DNA from: Pempheris klunzingeri
Lineage: Eukaryota > Chordata > Actinopteri > Acropomatiformes > Pempheridae
NCBI RefSeq assembly: GCF_042242105.1
Contig: NC_092033.1
Coordinates: forward strand, 18,835,408 to 18,899,407
Reading direction: 5' to 3'
Length of the DNA: 64,000 bases
Part shown: one piece after another, positions 23,720-59,130 of the stretch
Layout of the letters: each line of letters begins with the position of its first letter
How positions within the stretch are numbered: position 1 is the first letter of the stretch
The notes under the pieces: model-generated
Database searches by the model: none
What the model saw: the letters and a program-made list of their open reading frames with translations, nothing else
What the model was told of the DNA's origin: nothing
Made by a program: the position numbers and the translations under genes

Positions 23720-25326
23720 CACTACCGTTCAAAAGTTTGGGGTCACTTAGAAATTTCCTTATTTTTGAAAGAAAAGCACTGTTTTTTCAATGAAGATAAC
23801 ATTAAACTAATCAGAAATACACTCTATACATTGTTAATGTGGTAAATGACTATTCTAGCTGCAAATGTCTGGTTTTTAATGCAATATCTACATAGGTGTA
23901 TAGAGGCCCATTTCCAGCAACCATCACTCCAGTGTTCTAATGGTACATTGTGTTTGCTAATTGCGTTAGAAGGCTAATGGATGATTAGAAAACCCTTGTG
24001 CAATTATGTTAGCGCAGCTGAAAACAGTTTAGCTGGTTAGAGAAGCTATAAAACTGACCTTCCTTTGAGCTAGTTGAGTATCTGGAGCATCACATTTGTG
24101 GGTTCGATTAAACTCTCAAAATGGCCAGAAAAAGAGAACTTTCATGTGAAACTCGACAGTCTATTCTTGTTCTTAGAAATGAAGGCTATTCCATGCGAGA
24201 AATTGCCAAGAAACTGAAGATTTCCTATAACGGTGTGTACTACTCCCTTCAGAGAACAGCACAAACAGGCTCTAACCAGAGTAGAAAGAGAAGTGGGAGG
24301 CCCCGCTGCACAACTGAGCAAGAAGACAAGTACATTAGAGTCTCTAGTTTGAGAAATAGACGCCTCACAGGTCCTCAACTGGCAGCTTCATTAAATAGTA
24401 CCCGCAAAACGCCAGTGTCAACGTCTACAGTGAAGAGGCGACTCCGGGATGCTGGCCTTCAGGGCAGAGTGGCAAAGAAAAAGCCATATCTGAGACTGGC
24501 CAATAAAAGGAAAAGATTAATATGGGCAAAAGAACACAGACATTGGACAGAGGAAGATTGGAAAAAAGTGTTATGGACAGACGAATCGAAGTTTGAGGTG
24601 TTTGGATCACACAGAAGAACATTTGAGAGATGCAGAACAACTGAAAAGATGCTGGAAGAGTGCCTGACGCCATCTGTCAAGCATGGTGGAGGTAATGTGA
24701 TGGTCTGGGGTTGCTTTGGTGCTGGTAAAGTGGGAGATTTGTACAAGGTAAAAGGGATTTTGAATAAGGAAGGCTATCACTCCATTTTGCAACGCCATGC
24801 CATACCCTGTGGACAGCACTTGATTGGAGCCAATTTCATCCTACAACAGGACAATGGCCCAAAGCACACCTCCAAATTATGCAAGAACTATTTAGGGAAG
24901 AAGCAGGCAGCTGGTATTCTATCTGTAATGGAGTGGCCAGCGCAGTCACCAGATCTCAACCCCATTGAGCTGTTGTGGGAGCTGCTTGACCGTACGGTAC
25001 GCAAGAAGTGCCCATCAAGCCAATCCAACTTGTGGGAGGGGCTTCTGGAAGTGTGGGGTGCAATTTCTCCAGATTACCTCAACAAATTAACAGCTAGAAT
25101 GCCAAAGGTCTGCAATGCTGTAATTGCTGCAAATGGAGCATTCTTTGACGAAAGCAAAGTTTGAAGGAGAAAATTATTATTTCAAATAATAATCATTATT
25201 TCTAACCTTGTCAATGTCTTGACTATATTTTCTATTCATTTTGCAACTCATTTGATAAATAAAAGTGTGACTTTTCATGGAAAACACAAAATTGTCTGGG
25301 TGACCCCAAACTTTTGAACGGTAGTG
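23720..25326 (+). mobile_element. Complete Tc1/mariner element, DD38E (Intruder-like)
   Basis: The element is 1,607 bp, flanked by TA on both sides (23718-23719 and 25327-25328). Its 27-bp terminal inverted repeats start CACTACCGTTCAAAAGTTTG and are perfect. It sits between asb13 copy 2 and the 3' end of gdi2, beginning about 85 bases upstream of the ZNF143-like motif. The single open frame inside encodes an uninterrupted transposase. Full structure and perfect ends point to a young insertion. Confidence 0.95.
24121..25164 (+). CDS. Tc1/mariner transposase, uninterrupted, DD38E
   Basis: The frame encodes 347 residues with no stop or frameshift, about the length of other fish Tc1 transposases (340). 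In order it has an N-terminal paired-like helix-turn-helix (about residues 10-50), a GRPR hinge at 59-62, a second HTH (about 85-120, STVKRRLRDAGLQG), and the DDE catalytic domain. The catalytic residues are visible: Asp154 in WTDESKFEVFG, Asp244 in LQQDNGPKHT and Glu283 in SPDLNPIELLW. The gap between Asp244 and Glu283 is 38 residues, not the 34 of classical Tc1/Sleeping Beauty. That spacing defines the DD38E 'Intruder' group. The position after DN is Gly where most relatives have Asp. The catalytic triad is complete, so activity cannot be excluded from sequence. It cuts and pastes its own element in the nucleus. Confidence 0.95.
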   Translation: MARKRELSCETRQSILVLRNEGYSMREIAKKLKISYNGVYYSLQRTAQTGSNQSRKRSGRPRCTTEQEDKYIRVSSLRNRRLTGPQLAASLNSTRKTPVSTSTVKRRLRDAGLQGRVAKKKPYLRLANKRKRLIWAKEHRHWTEEDWKKVLWTDESKFEVFGSHRRTFERCRTTEKMLEECLTPSVKHGGGNVMVWGCFGAGKVGDLYKVKGILNKEGYHSILQRHAIPCGQHLIGANFILQQDNGPKHTSKLCKNYLGKKQAAGILSVMEWPAQSPDLNPIELLWELLDRTVRKKCPSSQSNLWEGLLEVWGAISPDYLNKLTARMPKVCNAVIAANGAFFDESKV

Positions 25327-26226
25327 TACATTTCTAATAGTACAACATATGTCATAATGGAACTGGTGTTGCTTCTGTGTGTGTTATCTGTTTAGTGTGC
25401 GGTCTTTTCCACTGCTTTGTATCTAGAAACATCCATCAGCAGTGTAACTGGTACCCCCCCCCCAGACATTCTCAGGACTTGAGTGTTTTTAAGCTGTTCA
25501 TTGTATGAGGCACATGTCCTGTTTCTAACTGGATGGAATTGCATTTCATTTGGAAACAGTCTTTTTGTGTTATGGAAAGAGTCTCCAACTGCAAATAAGA
25601 AGTTGCTATTTGTGATGAATCATAAAATCAAGATTCAATGAGTCTGCAAGTCCCCTAAAGTCATGATGCAATGTTCTAGAGAAATCACACAAGTCAGTCA
25701 GTAAGCAGTTACCATCTTTGGCCTCACCAGCAGCAGCACACTAGAGCAGAAGTCTCAGGTCATAGTTCAGTCCACACAAACACTGTCTGCAGCGTAAGAA
25801 AGAACAAATGAAACAAACTCAGCTTTGGTTTCTGACAAAGTTGTTTTTACTTTGCAGTACAGAAATCATTTGAGCCCGAGATGTTTTTGTGAAGTTGTTC
25901 AAAACAGAGGACATCACAGGGCTCTCATCAATTCCATACAGCTGCAGTACACATTTGGTCCTTCTTAAGCAAATAGTCAACCACACTTCCTGTTAATCTG
26001 CTGTTAATGCTCAGTTCATCCATCACTTTGCAAAATACAGGAACTACTATACCTCCTCAGATGCATTATAGTAACTCAAGCTGTTGAAAGCAGGTTCAGG
26101 TGGTTTATGCTGGACTAAAGTTGGCCTTTTGGTTTGGTTTACAGTATGTCTGACTGTGCTGGTGATTACAAAAGAAAGCGGGTTAAGAAGACACAGAAAT
26201 ATCAAGCCCACACACCCTTTAACCAC
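25327..26226. other. Intergenic stretch between the Tc1 element and gdi2
   Basis: No gene recognised. A short poly-C run lies near 25455. The region lies just 3' of the likely gdi2 polyadenylation site. Confidence 0.5.
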
Positions 26227-26232
26227 TTTATT
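26227..26232 (-). terminator. Probable gdi2 polyadenylation signal
   Basis: AATAAA on the minus strand, about 610 bases downstream of the gdi2 stop codon, within a plausible 3' untranslated region. Confidence 0.4.
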
Positions 26233-26844
26233 TTAACATAATCAGACAATGCCAGCCAACGGCTGAGGTGCCCCCTTGCACAGCTGTCTGCTGTTGCTGG
26301 GCCTGAATGTGCTTGCGTCACCACAGCCTGCAAGTAGCCCTCTACTACTCACATGATTTAATACAGACACAGCCAAGTCACGTCTCTCTCATCCTGACAT
26401 GAAAAAATACCTGCAGAGACTAAATAACTCCAAATGCCTTTTATACAATGATAAGTGACCCCCCCCCCCCAAAGAAAAAACACACAGCCAACGTGTGAAA
26501 TACTATTGATTATGACTTATTTGATTTGGCATTTTTGGACTATGCATCATCTTAACACGAGAATATCGGGTATCACTGTATATTAAGCATAGCCAGTGTT
26601 TAGTGCAACATCCATCTGAAGGTGATTTGAAAAAGCATAGCTCCCTCCCTGAACCCTATCCAACAATACTAGATCATATTTCTCTATATATCATGAACTT
26701 CCTCAATGGGCAGACTGTATACTGGGATAATCAGCCGGCCCATTGATGTGTACATTTTTGTGTAAATTTTATATTTTTTGTAAGATTTCAGTTGTCGGCA
26801 GCGTTGTCTTTGATAATCAGGAGAGTTGCAGACACTTTACTCTT

Positions 26845-37632
<10,788 letters not shown>

Positions 37633-38736
37633 TTTTCCGATTCCTTTATCCTCGGCTACTGAATATCGGGAAAGAAGAAAATGGAGATTGCGGGGCTGGA
37701 GAGGAGAGGGGGCTGCGGTTCAGCGTCAGGCGCCTCGGGGGCGTGGTCTCTCCGCTGTCAATCAGCGGGAGGAAGAGGCGCAAAGTGTGTGAGACCTGAG
37801 CGGGGGGGGGTTAAAAGACTGTTACACTGCTGTATGTTTAATGAGCGTTTCTTAAGCTTTTAGTGGTAACATAAGTCTTTATGTCCTCTGGGCTTCGGAA
37901 AAATGTTCTTTTCACCTCTATATACATTTTATTACGTTTATTACCATGTGACTGAATAACCACAAGGAGCATTAGAAGTTCTCTCCCCTCCCACCCTGCA
38001 AGTCAAATAAATGGTCACTCTCATTCAGTGAAGTTTTACCCATTTTTCATTTATTTCAGCAGAAACCTGTCATCATGTCATATGAGGAATTCCACCAACA
38101 AACCAAGGGTGATGACGTTAGGTGTCACCTCATTATTTGTGTCTCCAGCGTGGACTACATTCATGGTCGGCACACCTGTTAAGTACACCTCACAGTGACA
38201 TTCACAAACTGAGCCGTTCCCACGTTCCCCTCGGCTACCGGCCATAAAGTCTGCCAACAGACTACTGATGGTTCTGGTAAGTTTTAGATTTTTTTTTTCT
38301 AAAAAGTGGACATCAAATTCGTGGGAGCCTACATTTCATAAACATATTCAAGGCAAAGAAAAAAATAAAATTAAAAGTATACATCTCAAAAGTTTCATTT
38401 TAACATTATTTATACTGTACATACGGGCATCCACTAGTTTTTACTAACAGCACTTTCATACAAAGCCACACACACCAGACTATCAGAGCTGTTACGCTCC
38501 AACATCCCTCACACAGCACCAGCAAGCTAGAGTCACAGTGATATCAGATACGATATCACGCAGGCTCATCTTCAGCGTGCTCAATCATGTCTCAACCTCA
38601 CTGCATAGTGTTCTCCCAACGAGATACTTCATTCACATATGGCAGAGTGGCCTTAATAAGTTACTAAGACACTTTTCATGTTCAGTCCAAGTCAGGTTCC
38701 GTCACCCAAGAACACACTGCATAATATGAGTGCAGA
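37633..38736. promoter_or_regulatory. gdi2 promoter region and ankrd16-gdi2 intergenic spacer
   Basis: The 1.2-kb spacer between the ankrd16 stop and the gdi2 start must contain the gdi2 promoter. The first 170 bases upstream of the gdi2 start are GC-rich with several CG dinucleotides and a GC-box-like GGGGGCGTGG at about 37737. No TATA box is evident, which fits a housekeeping gene. The rest shows no gene. Confidence 0.5.
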
Positions 38737-38742
38737 TTTATT
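38737..38742 (-). terminator. Probable ankrd16 polyadenylation signal
   Basis: AATAAA on the minus strand, 109 bases downstream of the ankrd16 stop codon. Confidence 0.5.
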
Positions 38743-38850
38743 GGAGTCCACTCAACTTACGCTGATTGATTTCACTCACAGAATGTTTCAGATTTTTTTC
38801 CTTGCTTGAATTGATAAACAGAACCAAATGCAGATCTGTGTTCTGTGTCC

Positions 38851-42829
<3,979 letters not shown>

Positions 42830-43538
42830 TCACCGCCGGTCAGCGGTGACGGAAAGTAGTTGGGCCGAGCTGCTCAGCAGAGCCATGGCGGACAGAAACA
42901 AGTGTTTACCGCGGCCACTTCGCAGAGTAGCAAAAAATTAAGTGGTCAACCATGACCTTGCACTGTTACCACGAGTCCATACATAAAGTATAGCAGAAAC
43001 CAACGGTAGAGTCACTACTATATGATACAACAGATAATGTATGATTTCAATATTCACACTCTGACTTTTACATAAAAAACATTATTTTACGGTAGATAAA
43101 TACTTTTGGTATGTTAAATCGTTGCATCTTGAAGGACAACGCTTTGTAACCTTACATGTTATATTGAAAACATATATGTTAAAAATGATATATTGAAGAT
43201 ATAAAAGATGATGATGATATAAAAATGATGTTTGTTGCTCTTGTAGATGACAAAGACAGCACGTGTATCTATGAAACAAATGGTTTGGTTAGACAGGTTA
43301 ACATACTTCTAAATGTCTAAATGTGGAATAAGGTTAAACAAAAAACAAAAAAACACGTCGTCAAACATGTTTACCCTCAAACATGAAACACAATATAAGA
43401 TATAATGAGTACAAACTTGTCACACTTTAAGTGGAAAACTTGAATAGAAGTTTGTGCGACGGCTGTAACGTGACGACACAGACTGTCACAAAGGGATAAA
43501 CTTTAGTCGTCCTTTCCGGCAGAGCTACACCCTGGGCC

Positions 43539-43557
43539 TTATGGGAAATGTAGTTTT
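43539..43557 (-). promoter_or_regulatory. ZNF143-like motif between divergent ankrd16 and glt8d2
   Basis: The minus strand reads ACTACATTTCCCATAAGG, similar to the ACTACAATTCCCAGAATGC promoter motif. It lies about 750 bases upstream of the ankrd16 start and upstream of the candidate glt8d2 leader exon. Confidence 0.35.
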
Positions 43558-43827
43558 TATCGCAACGTGCTTTTTGACTCGCTAAAAGAACCCCAAGCTG
43601 TTTTAAATCAGCCGTTTCTTCCAGAATAGAAGCCCACGAGTAATTTAGCCAGTATCTGCATGATAAATACCACATTATGTACATGCACCAGCCCGCTGGT
43701 CACAACAGGGTCATCCCCCCATGGCTGTGGGTGACTGTCTCCCACTGTGGCTGCTTTCACAGCAGAAATTACATTTTGCACAATCAAATATTTATTTCCG
43801 TAAAATGTGTTGAGCTGATCATCCATC

Positions 43828-44030
43828 TTGTGGCTAAATGACAGCGAGGAATCAGAGCTCTGCCGAACAAGGACGAGTCACATCTGGAGGAAGGAGGGAG
43901 GGGAGAAGGTGGGAGAGGAGAAAAAAGGGGGACTGCTGGTGAGGGTGAGCCTCAGTCCTCAGAGGTTTTTACAGCATGGACCATTAACACCAGGAATGGA
44001 GCTGACCACAATCACCACCCTCTTTTTCTG
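43828..44030 (+). other. Possible 5' untranslated exon of glt8d2
   Basis: A purine-rich stretch ends in TTTTTCTG followed by a perfect GTGAGT donor at 44031. Joined to the acceptor at 45912, the ATG at 43997 would read MELTTITTLFF and stop at once (TG plus A gives TGA). The exon would therefore be non-coding with a short upstream frame. The transcription start is not known. The alternative is a chance donor. Confidence 0.3.
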
Positions 44031-45387
44031 GTGAGTTTCTTACATTCTAAGTTAAACTTGAGCATTAATTGAAATGACAATTTCCACATCAAGCCATGAG
44101 GGACACACCTCTTTGTGTCAGTCTTCTAAAGTGCATATTTACTGACACATATCCACTAAGATGAGGCAGTTTTCAGGTATATGTGCAGTGTATAGTGTGA
44201 AATGTGTTTGCAGGACTTCGTGCCATTTATTGTTGTATTGTTAGTCAAGAGAACTTTTTGTCCTGCTACACTGAAAAAAATATCTTTAAAAAAAACTTCA
44301 TCTTTTTAACTTTGAGCTGTAAAAACAGGTGGAAAATGTGCACACGCAGCCTCACTTTAATGTTTTTTCTATGCAGTGCAACACTATTGTGGAGCTGAGG
44401 CTCAGGGTATTTAGTCAGTATTTCTTAGACACTGCAGCCACAGACTGAAGGGATTTTCCTCCAGTTTCAAACATTTCTTCACCCCAAAAATGCCCCAAAA
44501 CAACTGAACACCTTTGCTACTCAGTGAAATGTTCCAGAGCTTTTTCTCCTGCGAGTCAATTCTACTCCTGAAAAAGTGCACTGCTTCATCTAGGTTGGGC
44601 ATTTTTTGCAGTGTGATGACTTGTGTAGTTTAGTTTGGACCTCCAACCCCCATCCACCAAACAGACACACACACACACAAACTGTTAGGAGTGTCCGAGG
44701 ATGAGAACAAACACGTTTTCTAGCTGGCAGCTAGTTGCTATATTATCAAAAAGTCCTCCTCAGTGATGTCTTGAAGAAGCCATGCAAATACACTGAAGTC
44801 AGACAGTCAGAGAACCTTTTATTTTGATATTTAATAGCATTTATTTGACAAATTCTGTACAATAAAGAGCACTAGTGACATATCTGGTGGTGCAGTCGTG
44901 CAAAAGCATTGCCAATGTGACTAAATGCATTGAAACTGGAGAACATATGAAGTGTACGCTTGATGCGCTGTGATTCCGAGAGCCTTGAGTGGATTAGCAT
45001 GTGGGACAGCATGTCAGACAGTTGTGCCTGCTGGAAGGAGTGTATCTGAAGCTAATCAGCTCCAGATGTGTGGGGCTGCTTTAAACAATGACAAACAAAC
45101 CAGAAACAAATGGCCAACACAAACTGTATGTCCCGTTTCAATCCAGCCACCTGCCCCAGCCCGGTGTTGGTCTGCAGGTTTGGGAGGAGGTGCTGAAACG
45201 TGAAACGCAGACAGACGGATCGTAGGCGTCATACTTTAATTGATGGGCAAATTCAAGTGTGCTCTCTCTGCAGAGGGTTCACCACTTGACACTGGACGCT
45301 GTCAAGTGGTGAAGCCTCTGAAGGAGGAGATAGAGACGGCACTAGGAAGGATGGAAGTGGTGGAAGGCTTTGGTCACCAACCGGAAC

Positions 45388-45750
45388 TAAAAGTGTTGGA
45401 ACTGGTCCAGTAGATCAGCTCAGCCAGCAGCCACCAAACGGGCTGCAACGTGATCCTTTGGGACATCTGCACCTGATCACAGTAGGTCCACTAAAAGAGC
45501 TTGTTTGATCCACTGACAGGCTCAGAGTGTTATTCTAAGTGTGTGACAGCATCATGGAAAGGATCCCTACAGAGAGAGACCTGGAAGATCCTTTTGGTTT
45601 AACCACAAGCAGCACACACACCAGACTACATTCACTAAAACAGGGATTTTAGCTCAGGGAACACAGGAGCTGCTGCTCTGCTGCTGCCTCTATCGGTTAG
45701 TTCGTCTGTGTTATTGTGTGTTACCCAGATATTGTGTTGGATCCAGAACA
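45388..45750 (+). repeat. Dispersed repeat, copy B
   Basis: Shares AAAGTGTTGGAACTGGTCCA at its start and a roughly 200-base block around GGATCCCTACAGAGAGAGAC with copy A at 40.8-41.1 kb. The block is in the opposite orientation relative to copy A. Confidence 0.65.
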
Positions 45751-45936
45751 ATGCTTTACAGCACAAACTCACACGCTGGCAGTCTGGTGGCTTTGAGCAG
45801 CAGTTTAATGATGGCTTCCATCGTTATTAAGGCCCGGCCATATTTTATGTTTTGTTTCAGTCCAGAAGTGACTTCATAGCTCTCTCTTCCTTTTTCTGTG
45901 TGTGTTTGCAGATTTCACTGGAAGCAAACATGAAAC

Positions 45937-54509
<8,573 letters not shown>

Positions 54510-54652
54510 AGCCTGTGTATACCGAGAATATACCGTGTCAGAGCCAGTGGGGGGGGCATGACACACGTGAAGTTTACCACTTACTTGAAGACTGTTGAAA
54601 GGCAACAGGAGGAGGAACCATACAGTGACTAATACTGTGAAATGTTCGTGAA

Positions 54653-54658
54653 AATAAA
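54653..54658 (+). terminator. Probable glt8d2 polyadenylation signal
   Basis: AATAAA on the plus strand, 144 bases downstream of the glt8d2 stop codon. Confidence 0.55.
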
Positions 54659-54699
54659 ATAGAATACGAAGGCAGTGTTGGCGGAGCGGGTGGTCTATG

Positions 54700-55100
54700 T
54701 GCTCTAAATACACGAAACATGACTCCTCTCTTGTGTGCAGCAAGTGACAGGTGGCTGTAAAGATGCTGGAATATTTAATGTGTTTAAAGTAAAGTGAGAA
54801 ACGTAGTGAAGCCTTCTGTGCCTTTGTAAGTTGATCTGTTCTAACCTGAAATACATTTCCTCTTATCTTAACTGCTGCGGTCATGCTTCAGACACGGCGC
54901 TGACATCTTAAGTGAACAGACACTAGCTGGGGTGTTACTATCTATTGGCCTGATGGAAATATCACAGCAATTGTTGAATGGTTTTTTCCTCTAGCGCTGC
55001 CATCAAGGTGAACGGTCTGTACTTTTTATATATTTTATTATTTCTAAGTAGTATTCTCAACCACTCAAAGTGCTTTCACACTACAGTCACTTTCACCCAC
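54700..55100. other. Spacer downstream of glt8d2
   Basis: No gene or named repeat recognised. Confidence 0.4.
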
Positions 55101-55109
55101 TCACACACC

Positions 55110-55985
55110 ATCTAGCATGGCACAGCTGAGAGCTCTGGCTGTCTCAGGGGCCTGTTAGCTGTCCTGGCAGCTCGCTCAGCCATCCCGTTAGCTTGAAGGC
55201 TGTACGGACTAAACGTTGTAGGTTTGATGGAATGTCGTTCACTGCTCCTCTCCATGAAATAGTCTGAGGCTGACTTGACAACATTTCTCCCATATCTAGG
55301 CCGATCGGACCTAAGCTGCAGGGTGTCATCTTTTCCGGCGTCTGCCTTTATTCCCTCCAGCATTGTTCCAGCATGCTGGTGCCATCAATCTTAGACTCAG
55401 GATATCTTAACAGTTCGTCAGGGACAACTGGGTTCTTACCCAGGATGTGCTCAGTGACAGGGGTGAACTTCATCAGATGGATAAGGTGCCGCCGGCAGCA
55501 TCCCCGGTGTGTGATGGGCCCTCAGTAGTCTGGAGCTCTCCCACTGCTTCAGTGAGGGCTGCTGGTTTGAGTGTGCCTCCATGGTCACTTCACCTAGTCC
55601 GTAACTATAAGCATCAGCGCCTGCCACAGTGGGCAACTTTGGGTCAAACTACTGGGGCACAGGCAGCAACATTCAATCACCATTTTTATCTTTCCGAGGG
55701 TTCTTCCTGCTGTGGGCCCCACGTCCATGCCATGCTGGACTTTAACTGTTCATGAAGAGGTTAAAGGGTGAGATATGTGATGGTGGACACCCTCTGTAGG
55801 CAGGGAGCCATGCTTTCCCGACTGATGACACGGCTCAGAAAGTGGAGAGAGCTCTGTCTGATCTTACACTTCAGGTGGCCAAGCTTCAGGACACCTTTTT
55901 TTCATGTTCTTCCATCATGGCTCCAAACACCAACATATCATCCCTGTAGATGGCAGTGCCTTTGAAATGTCTCACGTGGATGTGA
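55110..55985 (-). mobile_element. Degenerate Ty3/gypsy-like pol remnant
   Basis: Read on the minus strand, fragments follow the usual pol order. First is a reverse-transcriptase-like piece (YRDDMLVFGAMMEEHEKK, near 55960-55900). Next is an RNase H-like piece (ADAYSYGLGEVTM, near 55620). Last is an integrase tail (FSPYSLQANGMAERAARTAN, near 55200). Frameshifts and stops break it throughout and no LTRs were found, so it is a fossil. Confidence 0.6.
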
Positions 55986-55989
55986 TTCC

Positions 55990-56560
55990 AGATGGAAGCC
56001 ATGTAAAGCAGAGGTGTCCTTGTGGTGAGCTTTGAGTTTCCTCATCCAGGGCTATCTGCCAAAGCGTGGCTGCAGCGTGGACCAGCGTGGCCGTGAGCTG
56101 GTTCAGGAGGACTGCGGGGATATTGAGGGCCTCTCTCACTGCATCACAGACTACATCCATACCCTCCAAAAAGGTACGGTGTTTCCAGAACAACAAACCC
56201 TGGATCAGCAAAGAAATAAAAAACCTTCTCAACAAGAAGAAGAGGGCTTTCATGGCTAAGGAAAAGGAGGAACTCCGGGCGGTCCAAAAGGAGTTAAAGA
56301 GGAAGCTGAGAGAGGCAAAACAACAAATGCAGGGAGTGGATTGAGGAAAGGATGAGACAGAACAACACCAAAGAGGTGTGGAATGGGACCAAACAAATGA
56401 CTGGCTGCAGTGTGACTCCATGTGGATCACAGGGGGACCAGGAATTTGCAACTGAGCTCAACCTACTTTTTCAATAGGTCCAACACAACCCCCATCCATG
56501 TGAGCTCAGACAGTGTGCCAGTCTTTCCCTGGACTGACTGGAATATGTTCATAACATACT
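55990..56560 (+). mobile_element. LINE ORF2 middle fragment
   Basis: The frame contains VRCFQNNKPWISKEIKNLL, NKKKRAFMAKEKEELRAVQ and, after a frameshift, EVWNGTKQMTG. This is the region between endonuclease and reverse transcriptase in a common fish LINE. The reverse transcriptase core that should follow is missing; the next fragment begins about 56.8 kb. Confidence 0.65.
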
Positions 56561-56654
56561 ACCTATTATATTTTTACATTACATTATAGTAAACTTAATT
56601 ATTATATCATACTGAACTATCATCAATATGGTTGTTATTAGAACTGTCACTATC

Positions 56655-56705
56655 ATTATTATTATTATTATTGTCATATTATAGTATATTATTATTATTA
56701 TTACT
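56655..56705. repeat. (ATT)n-rich stretch
   Basis: Interrupted ATT/TTA trinucleotide repeats. Confidence 0.8.
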
Positions 56706-56829
56706 ATACTAGTAGTCATGGTTGATGGTAGTATCCCACTGTACTGTTATATCTTGCACATATTATACCCATTCCATATTGTCACACTGCACTACATCAT
56801 GCTTTTTCACATTTGCACTATTCTTCAAA

Positions 56830-57390
56830 CCTGCTGCTACTTACATGCGACATCACGGTCATAAACTGTCACCCAAAAAAGCACTACAGCGCCTCCACCT
56901 GCTTTTAATGTCAGCAGAGGCATTTTTAACCCTGGTCTACACCTCACTCATTGAATCCATCCTCACATTCAATATTGCATCCTGGTACAGCTCCCTCTCC
57001 ACTAACCACAAAACAAAACTCTCCCGTATCGTTAATCAGGCCAGTAAAATCATTGGTTCACCACAAACTCATGTCTCTGAACTGTATAAGCGCTCTGTGA
57101 TCAGGAAAGCCACCCTGATCACAGAGGACCCCTCTCACCCCCTCCATCACTCCTTCCAGCTACTTCCATCAGGCAGACGTTACAAAGTCCCACTGGCCCG
57201 CAAAAACATCTATAAAAAATCCCATAACCACCCTGAACAACATATATTTGGCATGTATTGGCTGCTGTTTCCTTTTAACATTTCACTTGTCATCTGTGTG
57301 TGTGTGATATGTGTTGTATTTTATTGTTGTCAAAGGAGAATTTCTGCCACCGTCTGGGGCAGACAATAAAGTCTATCTATCTATTCTATT
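56830..57390 (+). mobile_element. LINE 3' fragment (reverse transcriptase C-terminus)
   Basis: The frame 56722-57369 encodes LVYTSLIESILTFNIASWY, LSRIVNQASKIIGSPQTHV, DPSHPLHHSFQLLPSGRRYK, the usual C-terminal block of fish LINE ORF2. The 3' end is GCAGACAATAAAGTCTATCTATCTATTC. It is probably the distal part of the element whose middle lies at 56.0-56.6 kb, with the catalytic core deleted. Confidence 0.75.
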
Positions 57391-57535
57391 TCTTTTTAAT
57401 GTGTGTACTTTTTCTATTGCGTTTTTAATTTTGTAATTTTGTATTTTTAATTTTTTATACTTGTATCTCGGCTGTTGCAACACCTGAATTTCCCCCCTGG
57501 GGATCAATAAGGGATGATCTTATCTCATCATACCT
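57391..57535 (+). mobile_element. Second LINE 3' tail
   Basis: ACCTGAATTTCCCCCCTGGGGATCAATAA followed by a degenerate ATCTTATCTCATC tail is a classical fish LINE 3' end. It lies immediately after another LINE tail, so it is a nested or tandem insertion. Confidence 0.6.
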
Positions 57536-59069
57536 TTCTCTTCCCTTCGCCTCTCCTCCTCAGCTTTAGGTAGAAGTGGAATAGGTATGCAGCAAGGTGC
57601 TGCAACACTATATGGCTTTGTGTGTGCGGTCTTAACTCCCCGTACATGCTTACTTCTCCTGTGAATCAAACCCAGGTGAACTCCACCTCATCTGCCATGT
57701 AGACTTTGCTACTGTGACACTGATCTGACTTCACACGGAGGTGGCGATATGTGGCCTTGTTCATTATTGTTCTGTTTGCATCAGAATCACTCTCCAACTT
57801 AACTGTCCCGTACACACCAGTGCTGTGTGCCGTGACTTCATCTACCGTTGCAACAGATTCTGCTGGTTTTGTGGTTTCTAATCTGTTTCTCATTACTGTG
57901 GAAAGACAACAGCATGGTTTGTCAGAGAGGTTTACAACCTGCAAAAACAAGAAAACATGAATTCTGTAAATGTGCACACTGTAAGACTCTGCAATACTTC
58001 ATAGAATACATTAAAGGTGCGTTTGTCTCCCAGTGGCGAGCACACTGTTGGTCCCTCTGCACTGGGTGGCGCCAGAGGAATGGTTAAAGTCCTTAATGGA
58101 GACGGTGTTGTTTGGGACACTGTCCAACTTTTAAATTCACTTTTTCCCACATGTGCATGAGAATTGAACTGTAGACAGCTGTCTGCAGTGAGCTCGGGCT
58201 GAGGACTGTGATTGGCCGGAGGAAGAGGGGGCGTGGCCATTAGACCAGAGCAGTGGAGGAATGCAGACGGAATTCACATTAAGATGTGGTCAATTTTTTT
58301 ATTAAATATCCATATGTTGTTGTTTATTTAATGTTGGGCTAATAGTTTTCCTGCATTCTGTCACATTTTGTGATTTAATTTCAGCCAAAGGATGCTATTA
58401 TATCTGTGTTCATAATTCGTTTGCTTGTTACTCATTTGGGACTTGTGAGCATTTCCTTCTAACGTAAAAACTTTTACTTTATTTCTGATCTCCAACCCTT
58501 CCATAAAAGGAGTCTGATATCTGATGTTATTGAACCAGAGACAATGTTTTACTGTTATGTGTTATTATTTCATGTTTTACTGTGTGCAGTTATTGGTGGC
58601 GTATGAGGACATTTTGTTGTTGGGCATCATTTGAATGAAAGAAACACTGAAGCAAAACACTACGGGAGTGTGGACAATCAGCCTGCTACTTTCTGTCAGT
58701 ACAAGAAATTCCTTCTATCTGACGTCACAGATTATGGTCTTAAATCTCAGCCCTGGACTTATGTTTGTGTTTTGCTTTCTTGCTTCAGAAGATTATCTTA
58801 TTACTATTCATCTAAATATAAATTCTGATGAAAGATGCTAATTTCTCGGTATGCGACGGTCTGACTGGCATGTGCACAGAGCTGGGAGGGGAATCCTGGC
58901 GTGCTGCTCGTCATATCAGCAAAGTATTATTGCTTATTAGTTGTGGGAGAGGATCTTCTCTATCATTATGTTTACTGTTTCAGGAATGATGGGATTCAAG
59001 AGCTGCGTCAGACTCAAACTGGTTTAAACATGCATCCAGCAATCTAGGCCTAAGGTCACAGGTACTGAG

Positions 59070-59070
<1 letters not shown>
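57536..59070. other. Gene-free stretch
   Basis: No gene recognised. A 103-codon minus-strand frame at 57666-57977 is of repeat-like composition without an identifiable domain. Confidence 0.4.
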
Positions 59071-59071
<1 letters not shown>

Positions 59072-59113
<42 letters not shown>

Positions 59114-59130
59114 AGAGAGAGAGAGAGAGA
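59072..59130. repeat. (TG)n followed by (GA)n
   Basis: About 20 TG dinucleotides followed by about 9 GA dinucleotides. Confidence 0.9.
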
